This document shows positions 12,944 through 20,903 of a stretch of DNA of 34,413 bases, piece by piece. Source of the stretch: a virus. The translations under genes and the position numbers were made by a program. The number at the start of each line of letters is the position of its first letter. Positions within the stretch are counted from its first letter, which is position 1. The stretch spans positions 1 to 34,413 of the IMG/VR virus record IMGVR_UViG_3300044712_000953. One strand, given 5' to 3'. The notes beneath the pieces were generated by a model. That model did no database searches. It worked only from the letters and a program-made list of their open reading frames with translations, and was not told the DNA's origin.

Positions 12944-13122
12944 GTCAAAAGTTTGTAGTATCCTGGGGCTTCATAGTAGACGCAGAAAACTTCACCGAAG
13001 CAGAGAAAAAAGCGAAAGCTAAACTTAAAGAAGTCTTAGGTGACGAGGCTTATCGGAAACTGGATAAGGCTATTGATGAGTTGTGTATTAGCGATTGGCA
13101 AGAAAGAGACGAACCGGAATAA
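12940..13122 (+). CDS. Unknown 60-residue protein
   Basis: The sequence shows a strand-helix pattern, FVVSWGFIVDAENFTEAEKK, as in small proteins that begin with a V-V-x-A-xN-xxEA unit, then LKEVLGDEAYRKLDKAIDEL. The stop is followed without overlap by a 20-base gap carrying AACAGAGGAG. Function unknown. Confidence 0.6.
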   Translation: MSQKFVVSWGFIVDAENFTEAEKKAKAKLKEVLGDEAYRKLDKAIDELCISDWQERDEPE

Positions 13123-13142
13123 CTTAACAGAGGAGAAATAAA

Positions 13143-13316
13143 ATGTACTACATAATAGCGGAATGGCAACACGGCAATACCGTAATAGGAATTGAATATA
13201 CTCTTGAAGGTGCAATAAGTAGAATAAAAAGTATCTCAACCAATAAAGAGGGAATAACGTATCGGGTTGCAAAAATCGAGGGGTATGTTCTAAACGGCGA
13301 TTTTGTTAAATCATAG
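13143..13316 (+). CDS. Unknown 57-residue beta-rich protein
   Basis: Short alternating strands (YYIIAEWQHGNTVIGIEYTL) and RVAKIEGYVLNGDFVK suggest a small beta-sheet or beta-alpha fold with EGAISRIKSI as the helix. AGAGGAG lies upstream. The preceding 16 bases (13118-13133) are identical to 11011-11026, another cassette junction. It is the last gene of the microprotein array. Confidence 0.6.
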   Translation: MYYIIAEWQHGNTVIGIEYTLEGAISRIKSISTNKEGITYRVAKIEGYVLNGDFVKS

Positions 13317-13330
13317 TAAAGTGATATGGT

Positions 13331-14314
13331 ATGAATAGAACCGTAACCGCCCTAATCCTCCTTATAGCCTGTGCTTTTCTACCCTCAACCATGGGGCAAT
13401 CTGAAACAGCTATTTACCACTCAGAAGTCTACGAAGGCATCGAATACACCTACGCCTACCCCCTCAACGTCACAGATCCCCCGTTAGTGTGGTATAACAC
13501 TGGCAGCGGCGACCAATACCGGCCCCAATTCTTCCAAACCTTCCTAACCCACGGCTACGCAGTGATTCAATGTTACAAAAACGGGTTAACGGGTTACGAG
13601 AAGTGGAGTAACTGGACCGAAGCCCAAACCAACTACACCACCGCATTAAACATCTTAGTTCCCTACGTGTTAGGTGACAGTTTTCCGTATCGGGACACGT
13701 TTAATCATTCAGCGGTGGTTGCGTATGGTTGGAGCTGCGGCGGCGGCGCATGGCTAAACCTCAACTACAGCAGTTTTCGGGGGTTGGTGGCTTCTACACC
13801 CGCCTATGCATTAGAACCCGCGGTTAACGTTTATCCCGTGTTGATTATTACGGGTGAGAATGATTCTGTAACTCCCTCGGCGTCCAACGGCGAAAAATAT
13901 TACGGGTTGATTGGTGCGGATAAGTTTTTTATTCAACAGAAAAATATGGGGCATGAGGAGTACGCGAATTTGAATTACACTTTTGCGTTTTATGATTGGG
14001 TTATTAATGGGAGCCAGTCGGCTTTAAGTTATGTTGAAGAGGCGGGGGGTGATCCGTTTGTGGCTATGGCTAATTATCTGTTAGTTGCTCCGTCGCCTTC
14101 GCCATCACCTACACCGTCACCATCACCTAGTCCTATGGCTACGGCGGTTTCTGCGGAGCCTACGCCACATGCAACAGTAAAAGTGATTAAAACTGTGTCG
14201 CCTACGCCGGCAATACCGGAAGTGTCTTTATGTGCTGTAGCGGCGTTAATGTTGTTTGTGGTTGTATTTGTTGTGGTGGTTAAAAAGGCAAATCCTTTAA
14301 GCAAGCGCCTGTAA
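13331..14314 (+). CDS. Secreted, membrane-anchored alpha/beta-hydrolase
   Basis: This 327-residue protein starts with a signal peptide (about 1-22, TVTALILLIACAFLPSTMG). The catalytic domain (about 25-235) fits the alpha/beta-hydrolase fold: AYGWSCGGG gives nucleophile Ser135 in GxSxGG, LIITGENDS gives an acid (Glu176 or Asp178), and KNMGHEEY gives His208. A Ser/Pro/Thr stalk follows (253-268, SPSPSPTPSPSPSP), then a C-terminal helix (about 296-318) with a KK end. At least eight N-X-S/T sequons are present. It should act outside the cell, anchored to the membrane or envelope, as an esterase or related hydrolase. Substrate is unknown; roles in envelope opening, exit or superinfection control are possible. 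It lies after the cassette operon without an obvious promoter. Confidence 0.8.
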   Translation: MNRTVTALILLIACAFLPSTMGQSETAIYHSEVYEGIEYTYAYPLNVTDPPLVWYNTGSGDQYRPQFFQTFLTHGYAVIQCYKNGLTGYEKWSNWTEAQTNYTTALNILVPYVLGDSFPYRDTFNHSAVVAYGWSCGGGAWLNLNYSSFRGLVASTPAYALEPAVNVYPVLIITGENDSVTPSASNGEKYYGLIGADKFFIQQKNMGHEEYANLNYTFAFYDWVINGSQSALSYVEEAGGDPFVAMANYLLVAPSPSPSPTPSPSPSPMATAVSAEPTPHATVKVIKTVSPTPAIPEVSLCAVAALMLFVVVFVVVVKKANPLSKRL

Positions 14315-14337
14315 TACAAGGATGAGAAGAAACAAAG

Positions 14338-14529
14338 ATGTATAAAAACGAAACAAAAATAGAGGTCTACTGCTTCGCCATCGTATTCGTACTCTTTGGG
14401 TTAGTTATGCTTCCTGCCGCCGCAAATATTAATGGCTTACTATGTGGTCTATTCTTCATAATATCTGGATGTGCTGCTGCTTTTGCTCTAAATTTGCAAT
14501 GGATTAAGCGTAAGTTTTTACGAGTCTAG
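14338..14529 (+). CDS. Two-helix membrane protein, 63 aa
   Basis: Two hydrophobic segments (FAIVFVLFGLVMLPAAANIN and GLLCGLFFIISGCAAAFALN) are separated by a short turn, giving a hairpin membrane protein with charged ends. AAGGATGAG lies upstream. Its final 26 bases overlap the 3' end of the oppositely directed tail gene. A holin-like role beside the secreted hydrolase is conceivable from size and topology but is not shown. Confidence 0.6.
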   Translation: MYKNETKIEVYCFAIVFVLFGLVMLPAAANINGLLCGLFFIISGCAAAFALNLQWIKRKFLRV

Positions 14530-16309
14530 AAACACGCCAATCCACGTTTCCAGCCTTAAGGTTAGATGCTTGCCGGTCTTGCCACTCGGGGCGTATGGCT
14601 TCCCATTGCTTATTTATGTCTTCATAGCGGCTTCTTGCTCTGCCATTGATTAAGTCGCTTGTCACTTCTAAAGTAGTAGAGTAACCGAGCGACGCTGGAT
14701 TGATGTTTTGCACTATTTTTGTTACCCTATAATCTGTACTCTGCACATATACCCATTGTCCGGGCAATATGTCTTTTATCATGTTAGTGGTTTCTATTGT
14801 TCCTACAGTGCTGTTAGTTCGTAACCGTAATAATTCACTATAGGCTAATTTTGCCATTAACCCTGAGTCGTCACTGGCGATTAAACTGTCGTCTTTTCCT
14901 ATATTGTCAGTGATGAGTTTCTGCTTAACAATTACACCTGTATAGTCTGATAATGCGGCTACTCGGCAAACGCTTGCGTCACCAAAATGTAGCCCATCTA
15001 TAAAGAAGCAGTACCGCATAGGAGTTACACCATCATCGACTAGTTCGGCGTCGTTAACGTAGAAAGATATGTATGCAATGCTGTTCCAGTTGGGTGAGCC
15101 GTGGGCGGTCCAGCTTATGTTTTGAGCTTGCGCGTTAGAGTAGGGTCCAACGGGGAGGCTGTATCTTTGCCATTTCTGGTTTGGGGGGATTGCAAATTCG
15201 TTCTTTGTTCCGTCGGCTTGTGTGAAGGTTGCCGCATAAAAGTCTGTTGCAGATGTGTGCATGCTTATGACAAAGTGGGTATCATGGGTTAAGTCATAGT
15301 AGAGATAAAAGTTTAGGTTGGGAGTGTTAAAGTCTGTGAAGCCGCTAAAATCCCATGCGGAACTATCGCCAATGGTTAAACGTATTGGACCTGAGGGGCT
15401 TGTGTGCTGATGCCCATTGATTGATTGTGCGCCTACCATGTGAATGTCTGTGTCGTTTACAACATGCCCGTAAGGGTTGCCCCATAATGCTTCGGTTCCT
15501 TCTGTCCAGTAGTCGCCGTTTGAGGGTCTGCGCCATGCGCCATAGTATGCTATATAGTTGGCTTCTGCCGCCATCTTTTCTAGGTTAATTTTGCGGTAGT
15601 CGGTGCTATAGGTTAATGTGGCGTTTGCTTGGCTATCTCCATAATATTTTGTCCAGCCGACTTGTGTACCGTCTACGAGTTTTATTCTTAGATAGTTGGT
15701 TGCGCCAGATCGGGTAACTATCCAGTGTGGCCCTGCGGTTCCAGCTTTGTAGGCTGTTACCAAGTCGATAAGATCGTTTAGGCATTTGTTAACGGGTTTA
15801 TAGGGCCAGCTAATGTAGGGTATTGTATCGGCTATTGTTTCCACTTTTGTTGTGTCGAAACTGTAGTTGCTGGCTGATCCGCCAAGGATCTTCTGGGTAT
15901 AATTCGGAATTAAACCGTATGTGCTATCAGTGACTATTTCTGTTAAGGTGTCTAATCCATTGGTTGATTGAGTGCCGTATTCTGCGCCTACTAGCATTTC
16001 TGCTAATCCCGCGCCTATACCGCGGCATGATAAGATCAGGGAGTTAGTTTGTGATATGTCGGCGGTTACAAATCTAACAGTTCCTGCGAATAATGCGGTG
16101 TAGTTTACGTCTGAGGCGTCTTTTACTTCTAAAAGTACCGTGGTGCCCTCAGTTACAGTACCAGGATAATATGATGTACTTGGAAGGGTGATTGTGGCTG
16201 TATCAAACCCGTTTTCTATACGAGTAATTTTAGCGGAAACAATAAGGTTTTCTAGTTCTGTTGCGCCCAATGTTAGTTTATTCTGTGGGCTAGTCATGTA
16301 TGTAACCAT
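14504..16309 (-). CDS. Tail hub/baseplate-like protein with jelly-roll-like insert
   Basis: This 601-residue protein has an N-terminal beta-rich part (NLIVSAKITRIENGFDTATI, LFAGTVRFVTADISQTNSLI, LSCRGIGAGLAEML) that resembles the hub proteins of tails (gp27/gp44/XkdQ-like pattern: two barrel-like domains, with SCRG in the middle). A central region (about 290-440) with PIRLTIGDSSAWDFSGFTDF, LNFYLYYDLTHDTHF and RYCFFIDGLHFGD resembles a jelly-roll carbohydrate-binding domain. The end (GQWVYVQSTDYRVTKIVQNI, YSTTLEVTSDL) matches the last hub strands. It is the last late gene and likely sits at the tail tip with a glycan-binding insert. Family placement is by pattern only. Confidence 0.7.
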   Translation of the reverse strand: MVTYMTSPQNKLTLGATELENLIVSAKITRIENGFDTATITLPSTSYYPGTVTEGTTVLLEVKDASDVNYTALFAGTVRFVTADISQTNSLILSCRGIGAGLAEMLVGAEYGTQSTNGLDTLTEIVTDSTYGLIPNYTQKILGGSASNYSFDTTKVETIADTIPYISWPYKPVNKCLNDLIDLVTAYKAGTAGPHWIVTRSGATNYLRIKLVDGTQVGWTKYYGDSQANATLTYSTDYRKINLEKMAAEANYIAYYGAWRRPSNGDYWTEGTEALWGNPYGHVVNDTDIHMVGAQSINGHQHTSPSGPIRLTIGDSSAWDFSGFTDFNTPNLNFYLYYDLTHDTHFVISMHTSATDFYAATFTQADGTKNEFAIPPNQKWQRYSLPVGPYSNAQAQNISWTAHGSPNWNSIAYISFYVNDAELVDDGVTPMRYCFFIDGLHFGDASVCRVAALSDYTGVIVKQKLITDNIGKDDSLIASDDSGLMAKLAYSELLRLRTNSTVGTIETTNMIKDILPGQWVYVQSTDYRVTKIVQNINPASLGYSTTLEVTSDLINGRARSRYEDINKQWEAIRPEWQDRQASNLKAGNVDWRVSRLVKTYA

Positions 16310-16312
16310 AGT

Positions 16313-16675
16313 TTAGTAACCTTCTAAGCTGTCATATATTGCGAATCCAGAAAGAGCTAAGCCTGCGACGCCCATAATTATACCTAAAGGTGTGGTGGAT
16401 GCCAGAAGGGTATAACTCATCTGAAGCATTCTAACTGTAACTATTAATTGAGAGATTAACTGCATTTGCTGTTGTACATCGTCGGGCATACCCATCTTTC
16501 GAGCTACAGTTAAATATCTTAAGGTGATTCTTTCCAGTTGTGTGTAAGCTGAGAGTGATTCACGGATTTTAGGTGTATTCTGCACTACTTTCTCTGTTTT
16601 TATAGTGACGCCATCAATTAACGCCATAATCTCTTTTAAGTCAGCCATGATCTGCTGGGTTTCTGCAAAACTCAT
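16313..16675 (-). CDS. Small helical tail protein with hydrophobic C-terminus
   Basis: A 120-residue protein with amphipathic helices (QQIMADLKEIMALIDGVTIK, QQMQLISQLIVTVRMLQMSY) and a glycine-rich hydrophobic end (PLGIIMGVAGLALSGFAIYD). This mix resembles a miniature tape-measure or membrane-entry protein. It lies between the second head-like protein and the tail hub gene, where a tape measure usually sits, but is far shorter than tape measures of long-tailed viruses. Its ATG overlaps the upstream stop. Confidence 0.6.
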   Translation of the reverse strand: MSFAETQQIMADLKEIMALIDGVTIKTEKVVQNTPKIRESLSAYTQLERITLRYLTVARKMGMPDDVQQQMQLISQLIVTVRMLQMSYTLLASTTPLGIIMGVAGLALSGFAIYDSLEGY

Positions 16676-17001
16676 AGTTGACTTTCACCTGTTGTTCCTG
16701 TTTTCACGTTTTCTTTTAGTTTCTTAACTGATGCTGCTAGTCCTGCTAAACTTTCTATTCTGCCCTCAACATTACATTTGCATTCTGCAAAGATGCCGTA
16801 TTTACTGCCTTTATGTAGTTGGTGTTCATGGGCGAGGCTGCCTATTTGGACATTCCAGACTTCGCCATAGGTGGGGTGAATTAAGCTATCTGGCACGGTA
16901 TCTTCGAAAGTCCATTTGTAACCGTCGATAGCTTGGCAGATTGGGCATATTTGGTGTCCATCTTTTTTGGTGTGCCATGTTAAAGAAACAGCATTACTCA
17001 T
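16672..17001 (-). CDS. Head-morphogenesis-like CPIC...CKC protein
   Basis: The 109-residue product carries CPICQAIDGYKW at about 19-30 and AECKCNVEGR near 78-87, with HPTYGEVW between. CxxC-(A/L)xDG...H...CxC is the signature of the C-terminal domain of Mu F/SPP1 gp7-type minor head proteins, which probably bind a metal. The ATG at 17001 overlaps the stop of the 444-residue gene (TAATG); an ATG at 17019 would add six residues. Finding this domain alone and among the tail genes is unusual. A second such protein is at 22730-23050. Confidence 0.6.
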   Translation of the reverse strand: MSNAVSLTWHTKKDGHQICPICQAIDGYKWTFEDTVPDSLIHPTYGEVWNVQIGSLAHEHQLHKGSKYGIFAECKCNVEGRIESLAGLAASVKKLKENVKTGTTGESQL

Positions 17002-18335
17002 TAACTGATGCCCCACCATGCGCCATTCGTTCCGCTTGCGCCGTTTGTTGCGCTGTATCTGCGGAAAGTCACGGTAACAGTTGAGTTGTTAACTTGTAAA
17101 TCTACAAGTCGTACAGGTATAGTTGTGCCGCCTCCCCAATTTAGATTTTGATAAACCTGTTGAGCGTCAGATTTGTTGCCAAACTTGATTTCACTTAATA
17201 CTTGCCAATTAACTGTATCAGTTTTGGGGGTGGACGCTTGGGGGCGTTTCCATGTTTTGTTGGAGGCGTCGATGTCTATGTCGCAGGTGATTTGTACTTC
17301 AAAGTCTGCTCCGCCGAGGTTTTGCAGGTAGTCTCCGAGGCGTCCGGGGAGCACTATGTGGGCGTCGCCTGTGTCGGGATCTATTATTTTTATATCTGTC
17401 GCGTTTGGGAAATAGTAAGTTGTGCCTTGATTATCTCCGTAAGTGATTGTGGGGAGCGCCGCTGAGTAATCATCGTTACATCGTTTATACTCTACAACTA
17501 TAGCTGTGTGGAAGAGGTAACCATAACCCAAATCCGTTAAAGCTGGCGTAATGGTGTCTAAGTCTCGGACGTTAGCGGTAGCATCATAAGTTGTGAAAAT
17601 ACGCTTAATCTCGTTCTCGAATTTTTCAGCTAAATTTGTTGCCGTGATTGTACTCTTGTTAACCGCATTTATCTCGATAACTACTTCTTCGTTGAAAGCG
17701 TAGGGTTTGCGGCCTAAGAGTTTGTCTGTGTATAGTGGGGTGCTGGATTTGCGAGATATTACCGCTACTGCATCCAGCGTCTTAATTAAAAATAAACGTG
17801 TTATTGGGTAGGTTGCGCCATCAAAACAGGTAGCGGTGGCTGCGTTTGTTGTGCCGTCGTCTTTTTTGATGTTAGTGGCGGTTAGGTAAGTGTCGATTAA
17901 AACCTTCTGTCTATTGCGCGGGTCCGTCTTGGTTGTGGTGCTGTCTACGTGCCATGTGCCCGATGTATCAGGCGTGTTATCGTAGTACCGTTTTTCTAAC
18001 TCAACCTGATAATGATCTATGACTGCACCGATGAGTATGGGTGTAACTGTTTTCACGCCGTAGTAGGTGCTGTTAACATAGATTTCGTCGCCTTCCAGTA
18101 CGGCGGTGGATGTGAAGCCTGTAACGGGGTAACGGGCATAAAACCCCATGCCGCCAGCTACAAAAGACGCGCCTTTAGATTGAATAGGCATCTTAATCGT
18201 AGAGTCAGCGAAAGTTTTAGGAAAATGCCCCGTGATCGAGTCTGCGACGGCACCTAAAGTTAACGTGCGGAGTGTAACACTGCAACTATAGCCTTCCAGC
18301 TCTAACTGTGTTATTGCTTCATCAAGTACACCCAA
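17001..18335 (-). CDS. Virion structural protein, possible stopper/tail protein, 444 aa
   Basis: The start is a TTG at 18335 preceded by AGGAGG, which is strong. The first 125 residues end in GDEIYVNSTYYGVKTVTPIL, a pattern seen in head-tail stopper or connector proteins. The rest is beta-rich, with RLFLIKTLDAVAVISRKSST, YLFHTAIVVEYKRCND and DFEVQITCDIDIDASNKTWK. It ends in a Ser/Gly/Thr-rich stretch. It follows the connector-type gene in transcription order and is probably a neck or tail tube component. No confident family is assigned. Confidence 0.6.
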   Translation of the reverse strand: MGVLDEAITQLELEGYSCSVTLRTLTLGAVADSITGHFPKTFADSTIKMPIQSKGASFVAGGMGFYARYPVTGFTSTAVLEGDEIYVNSTYYGVKTVTPILIGAVIDHYQVELEKRYYDNTPDTSGTWHVDSTTTKTDPRNRQKVLIDTYLTATNIKKDDGTTNAATATCFDGATYPITRLFLIKTLDAVAVISRKSSTPLYTDKLLGRKPYAFNEEVVIEINAVNKSTITATNLAEKFENEIKRIFTTYDATANVRDLDTITPALTDLGYGYLFHTAIVVEYKRCNDDYSAALPTITYGDNQGTTYYFPNATDIKIIDPDTGDAHIVLPGRLGDYLQNLGGADFEVQITCDIDIDASNKTWKRPQASTPKTDTVNWQVLSEIKFGNKSDAQQVYQNLNWGGGTTIPVRLVDLQVNNSTVTVTFRRYSATNGASGTNGAWWGIS

Positions 18336-18347
18336 AAACGTAGCCTC

Positions 18348-18728
18348 CTAGATGAATGCTCGGCTATAATCAGTTTCACGCAGTAACTCAGCGGCTTCTT
18401 TTATAGATGCTAAGACGGCGGGGTTACTCATCAAATCCACCTGTGAAGAAATATTGATGCCTGAGAGCGATACGGTTTTGGTTGCGCTGTTCTTGTAGAA
18501 GCTGGCGTATATTGCTCGGGCTGCCATGTAGATTGCGCCCCGCTGCTTCTCTGTAACCGTCGCCGTCTTGGAGCCTATGGTGCCTGACAGGTTGTTTATG
18601 GAGACGTCTTCGCCGCCGTAGAGTTTAATTAAATCTATAGTTTGAATTAAGATAGGCTCCGCTAAAGTCGCAGTCAACGCTGTGTCATGTATGAGGGTGG
18701 CGAACTCTGCACCGCTAACAGTTGTCAT
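18348..18728 (-). CDS. Head-tail connector-like protein, 126 aa
   Basis: The product is largely helical (EFATLIHDTALTATLAEPIL, QTIDLIKLYGGEDVSINNLS, RGAIYMAARAIYASFYKN, VLASIKEAAELLRETDYSRA). Size, helical content and location just after the decoration-like genes fit the gp6-like adaptor class that sits beneath the portal. The assignment is from context and pattern. It starts directly after the stop of the preceding gene. Confidence 0.55.
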   Translation of the reverse strand: MTTVSGAEFATLIHDTALTATLAEPILIQTIDLIKLYGGEDVSINNLSGTIGSKTATVTEKQRGAIYMAARAIYASFYKNSATKTVSLSGINISSQVDLMSNPAVLASIKEAAELLRETDYSRAFI

Positions 18729-18992
18729 TTAGGCTCGGACTCCAAAAACGAAAAGGGTACATTTCTGGTTAGTGATGCCTGCGGTGTTGCAGGTTACAAC
18801 GTTATTGAGGATAGAAGCAGTTAATTCTACGCCTGTACTGTTTTTTACGAGTGTTGCCACTTTGAGGTCTTCGGTAGCTACAAAATCGGATGCAGTATAG
18901 GTATCGCCGTTACTCATTATGAGTGAATAAACGCCGTACCCGTAGCATTCGACTTCGTTTAGTCGGAGGGTTTCAGCGGTTCTTGCAACCAT
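18729..18992 (-). CDS. Small beta-rich protein, decoration-like, copy C
   Basis: An 87-residue protein with strands YSLIMSNGDTYTASDF and EDLKVATLVKNSTG and a hydrophobic end (CTLFVFGVRA). It resembles the 86-residue protein at 19304-19564 in length, in the NGDT motif, and in its leader: 18986-19011 and 19558-19582 match with one mismatch and one missing base. A duplicated minor capsid decoration or fibre protein is the likely explanation. AGGAGAG is upstream. Confidence 0.6.
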   Translation of the reverse strand: MVARTAETLRLNEVECYGYGVYSLIMSNGDTYTASDFVATEDLKVATLVKNSTGVELTASILNNVVTCNTAGITNQKCTLFVFGVRA

Positions 18993-19005
18993 TTCGTTAA
19001 CTCTC

Positions 19006-19194
19006 CTATGCGCCGAATATGTATATCGTGGTGATTATGTAGCTGCCTGCCTTCACGGAGTCCACTTTAGTTAACGCAGCGGTGGTGTTGCCGATTGCGT
19101 CCGCTACAGCTTTAGCGTATGTGTTTGCGGTTGTTCCTAATTCTCCGTTTTGGGGGAGTCTCATTCTTACGATTTTAACTGTGGGATTTGCCAT
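19006..19194 (-). CDS. Small protein, 62 aa, decoration-like, copy B
   Basis: The product reads ANPTVKIVRMRLPQNGELGT, then an Ala/Thr-rich helix (AKAVADAIGNTTAALTKVDS) and a hydrophobic end (SYIITTIYIFGA). The end resembles the C-termini of the two neighbours. It is separated from the upstream gene by a 109-base gap holding a hairpin. Function unknown, probably virion-associated from location. Confidence 0.55.
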   Translation of the reverse strand: MANPTVKIVRMRLPQNGELGTTANTYAKAVADAIGNTTAALTKVDSVKAGSYIITTIYIFGA

Positions 19195-19237
19195 AAATTG
19201 TCACTTAAAGAGTTGTTTAGTGTACTTCACAGAACCG

Positions 19238-19257
19238 CAGGGCTACACTAGACCCTG
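19238..19257 (-). terminator. Intergenic hairpin after the capsid gene unit
   Basis: On the minus strand CAGGG and CCCTG pair around TCTAGTGTAG, in which CTA and TAG can pair again, giving an eight-pair hairpin with a bulged T. It lies in the 109-base gap after the 86-residue gene. It may stop, slow or process the late transcript after the scaffold, capsid and decoration genes. No strong U-run follows, so termination is uncertain. Confidence 0.45.
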
Positions 19258-19303
19258 ATTATTTTACCTGTGTTCCACTCAAGAAAAATTAAGTGGGAGT
19301 TTG

Positions 19304-19564
19304 TTAGATGCCGATGGCTGTTATGAACAGATAAGCAGCGCCTAAGGGGTCTGCTACGGTTACAGTTATAGTGCCGCCTGAAACATCTGAATCCGTGACC
19401 TGTTTGGTTACGACGGATGTGGGGGAAACACTGTAACTATACACGATTTTAAGGCCCGTATCGAAAACGATAGAGGTATCGCCGTTGCCATAGGTGTATT
19501 TAGCGAAGACTATTTTGTGTGTTCTTAGTCGGTCTTGGCGTTTATAGGTTTGAGCAACAACCAT
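19304..19564 (-). CDS. Small beta-rich protein, decoration-like, copy A
   Basis: An 86-residue protein immediately after the major capsid gene, with strands HKIVFAKYTYGNGDTSIVFD, LKIVYSYSVSPTSVV, GGTITVTVADPLGAAYLFIT. Position and composition fit a capsid decoration protein. It shares length, the NGDT motif and leader sequence with the protein at 18729-18992. AGGAGAG lies upstream. Confidence 0.65.
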   Translation of the reverse strand: MVVAQTYKRQDRLRTHKIVFAKYTYGNGDTSIVFDTGLKIVYSYSVSPTSVVTKQVTDSDVSGGTITVTVADPLGAAYLFITAIGI

Positions 19565-19576
19565 TTTGTTACTCTC

Positions 19577-20902
19577 CTATGCCTTAATATATTTTAATGC
19601 GCCGTGACTCTTCCAGTTCTTACCGATTAATTGGCCTGCCATGTACAAGGTGTGCTTGGTTTCTAATGCGTTTTCTGCGGGGACGCTGCGATAAGTCATT
19701 GGGATCAAGGTGCGGAACTCTAAGCATTTTTGGTTGATTAGGTAGATGTTGCCTACGCCGCCTGTGGTGTATTTGCTGTTTTTCCATAGCCAACTAGATG
19801 AGGCTGTGCCCATGAGGTATGGTGCGGTAACGATTGGAACCTGAATATCGCTGAGTCTGAGAGCGCTGATTTGTACTTTGCCGCCGGGTACGCCTGGGGT
19901 GGATGTGACGCCGTTAACTGTTTGGGTTGCGCCGCTGTATTCTGTTATGAGGGCTTTGGGGTCGTTTTCTGCTTTAACCTTGTTGTATGCCTTCGGAGAC
20001 ATCAACGCGATGTAGTCTGGTTCGCCGTCTGCGTAGTCATGGTAAACTAGGCATTTGGCCATTAAGTCGTCTAGTTCGTCGCAGATGTTGTATGCGTCTT
20101 CTGTTGCTGCTGCCGCTGGGAGTTTGAGTTGTGCATCCCACGCTGTGCTGCCGCTTCGGTCTACGCGGGCTGTGCCTGCGACGCCGGTGCTGTTCCAGTA
20201 AACGTCGCCGTCAGTGTCTGCGCTGACATGGTTAGCTGCGCCTGACTCGGTTTGGTTGGTGATCATGCGGTCGATGGATTCGAACTCTGCGATTGCGCCT
20301 GTGGTGGCTGGTGCGTCTACGCCGTAGCCGCCTTGGTTGGTGCCGTCGCCGCCTGCTGCGAAGTCTACGTAGGTTCCGCAGATTTGCATTTCTACTGCAT
20401 CCCAGAACTTGCTTGTTGCGTAGTCTCGGATTTGCTGGAGGGTTGGGGTTGCTCGGCTTCTTTGGATGCCGCTTAGTTGCTGTGCGACTTCGGTGTTTGT
20501 CCAATCGTACTTTATGATAGCTGGGTAAATGCTGTCTACGTCGGTTAATGCTGGGACGCTGGTGTTTGCGTATAGGGTGTCTGTTTCAAGAATTGGGGCT
20601 AAGCCTGTGTGGCTGTCTGTGCCGATGACTTGGTAGCTGTCACCCATGTTTTGGTAGGTGGTTTTTGTGAGGGCTGAGAAGGCTTTTTTGCTGCGGGTTA
20701 ATCCGCTTAGCATGATGCGGCCTAGGTAGACGGGGTCAAACCATGTGGTTGAGGTGCTGTAGGTTAAGGGTACATCTGCCTTGGTGAGTGCTTGGAGGTT
20801 TTGCATGTTCATGTTTGATTGATCGACGGGGAGGTTGCGGTAGTAGCCTTTTAGGAAGGCACCGTAGGTTTGGGGTGTTTCTTTAGTTAATTGTTGGGTC
20901 AT
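19577..20902 (-). CDS. Major capsid protein, HK97-fold (inferred)
   Basis: A 441-residue protein from the ATG at 20902, which has AAGGAG eight bases upstream; the in-frame TTG at 20920 contains that site and is unlikely. It follows the scaffold-like gene in transcription and has the style of archaeal HK97 capsids: N-terminal arm (QNLQALTKADVPLTYSTSTT), ALTKTTYQNMGDSYQVIGTD, long helix (SRATPTLQQIRDYATSKFWD), insertion rich in Gly/Thr, then PDYIALMSPKAYNKVKAEND and the P-domain/E-loop-like SALRLSDIQVPIVTAPYL. KYTTGGVGNIYLINQKCLEF near the end fits the last core strand. Identity rests on size, order and pattern. Confidence 0.8.
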   Translation of the reverse strand: MTQQLTKETPQTYGAFLKGYYRNLPVDQSNMNMQNLQALTKADVPLTYSTSTTWFDPVYLGRIMLSGLTRSKKAFSALTKTTYQNMGDSYQVIGTDSHTGLAPILETDTLYANTSVPALTDVDSIYPAIIKYDWTNTEVAQQLSGIQRSRATPTLQQIRDYATSKFWDAVEMQICGTYVDFAAGGDGTNQGGYGVDAPATTGAIAEFESIDRMITNQTESGAANHVSADTDGDVYWNSTGVAGTARVDRSGSTAWDAQLKLPAAAATEDAYNICDELDDLMAKCLVYHDYADGEPDYIALMSPKAYNKVKAENDPKALITEYSGATQTVNGVTSTPGVPGGKVQISALRLSDIQVPIVTAPYLMGTASSSWLWKNSKYTTGGVGNIYLINQKCLEFRTLIPMTYRSVPAENALETKHTLYMAGQLIGKNWKSHGALKYIKA

Positions 20903-20903
20903 T

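Noticed and set aside
14091-14130. CRISPR-like or short tandem repeat in the hydrolase gene
   Set aside because: The repeating bases simply encode the Ser/Pro/Thr stalk of the protein; there are no spacers or conserved repeat units.
20232-20517. Arg-rich and Cys-rich frames on both strands inside the capsid gene
   Set aside because: They overlap the well-supported major capsid gene in other frames and have arginine-rich or cysteine-rich composition expected from its codon use.
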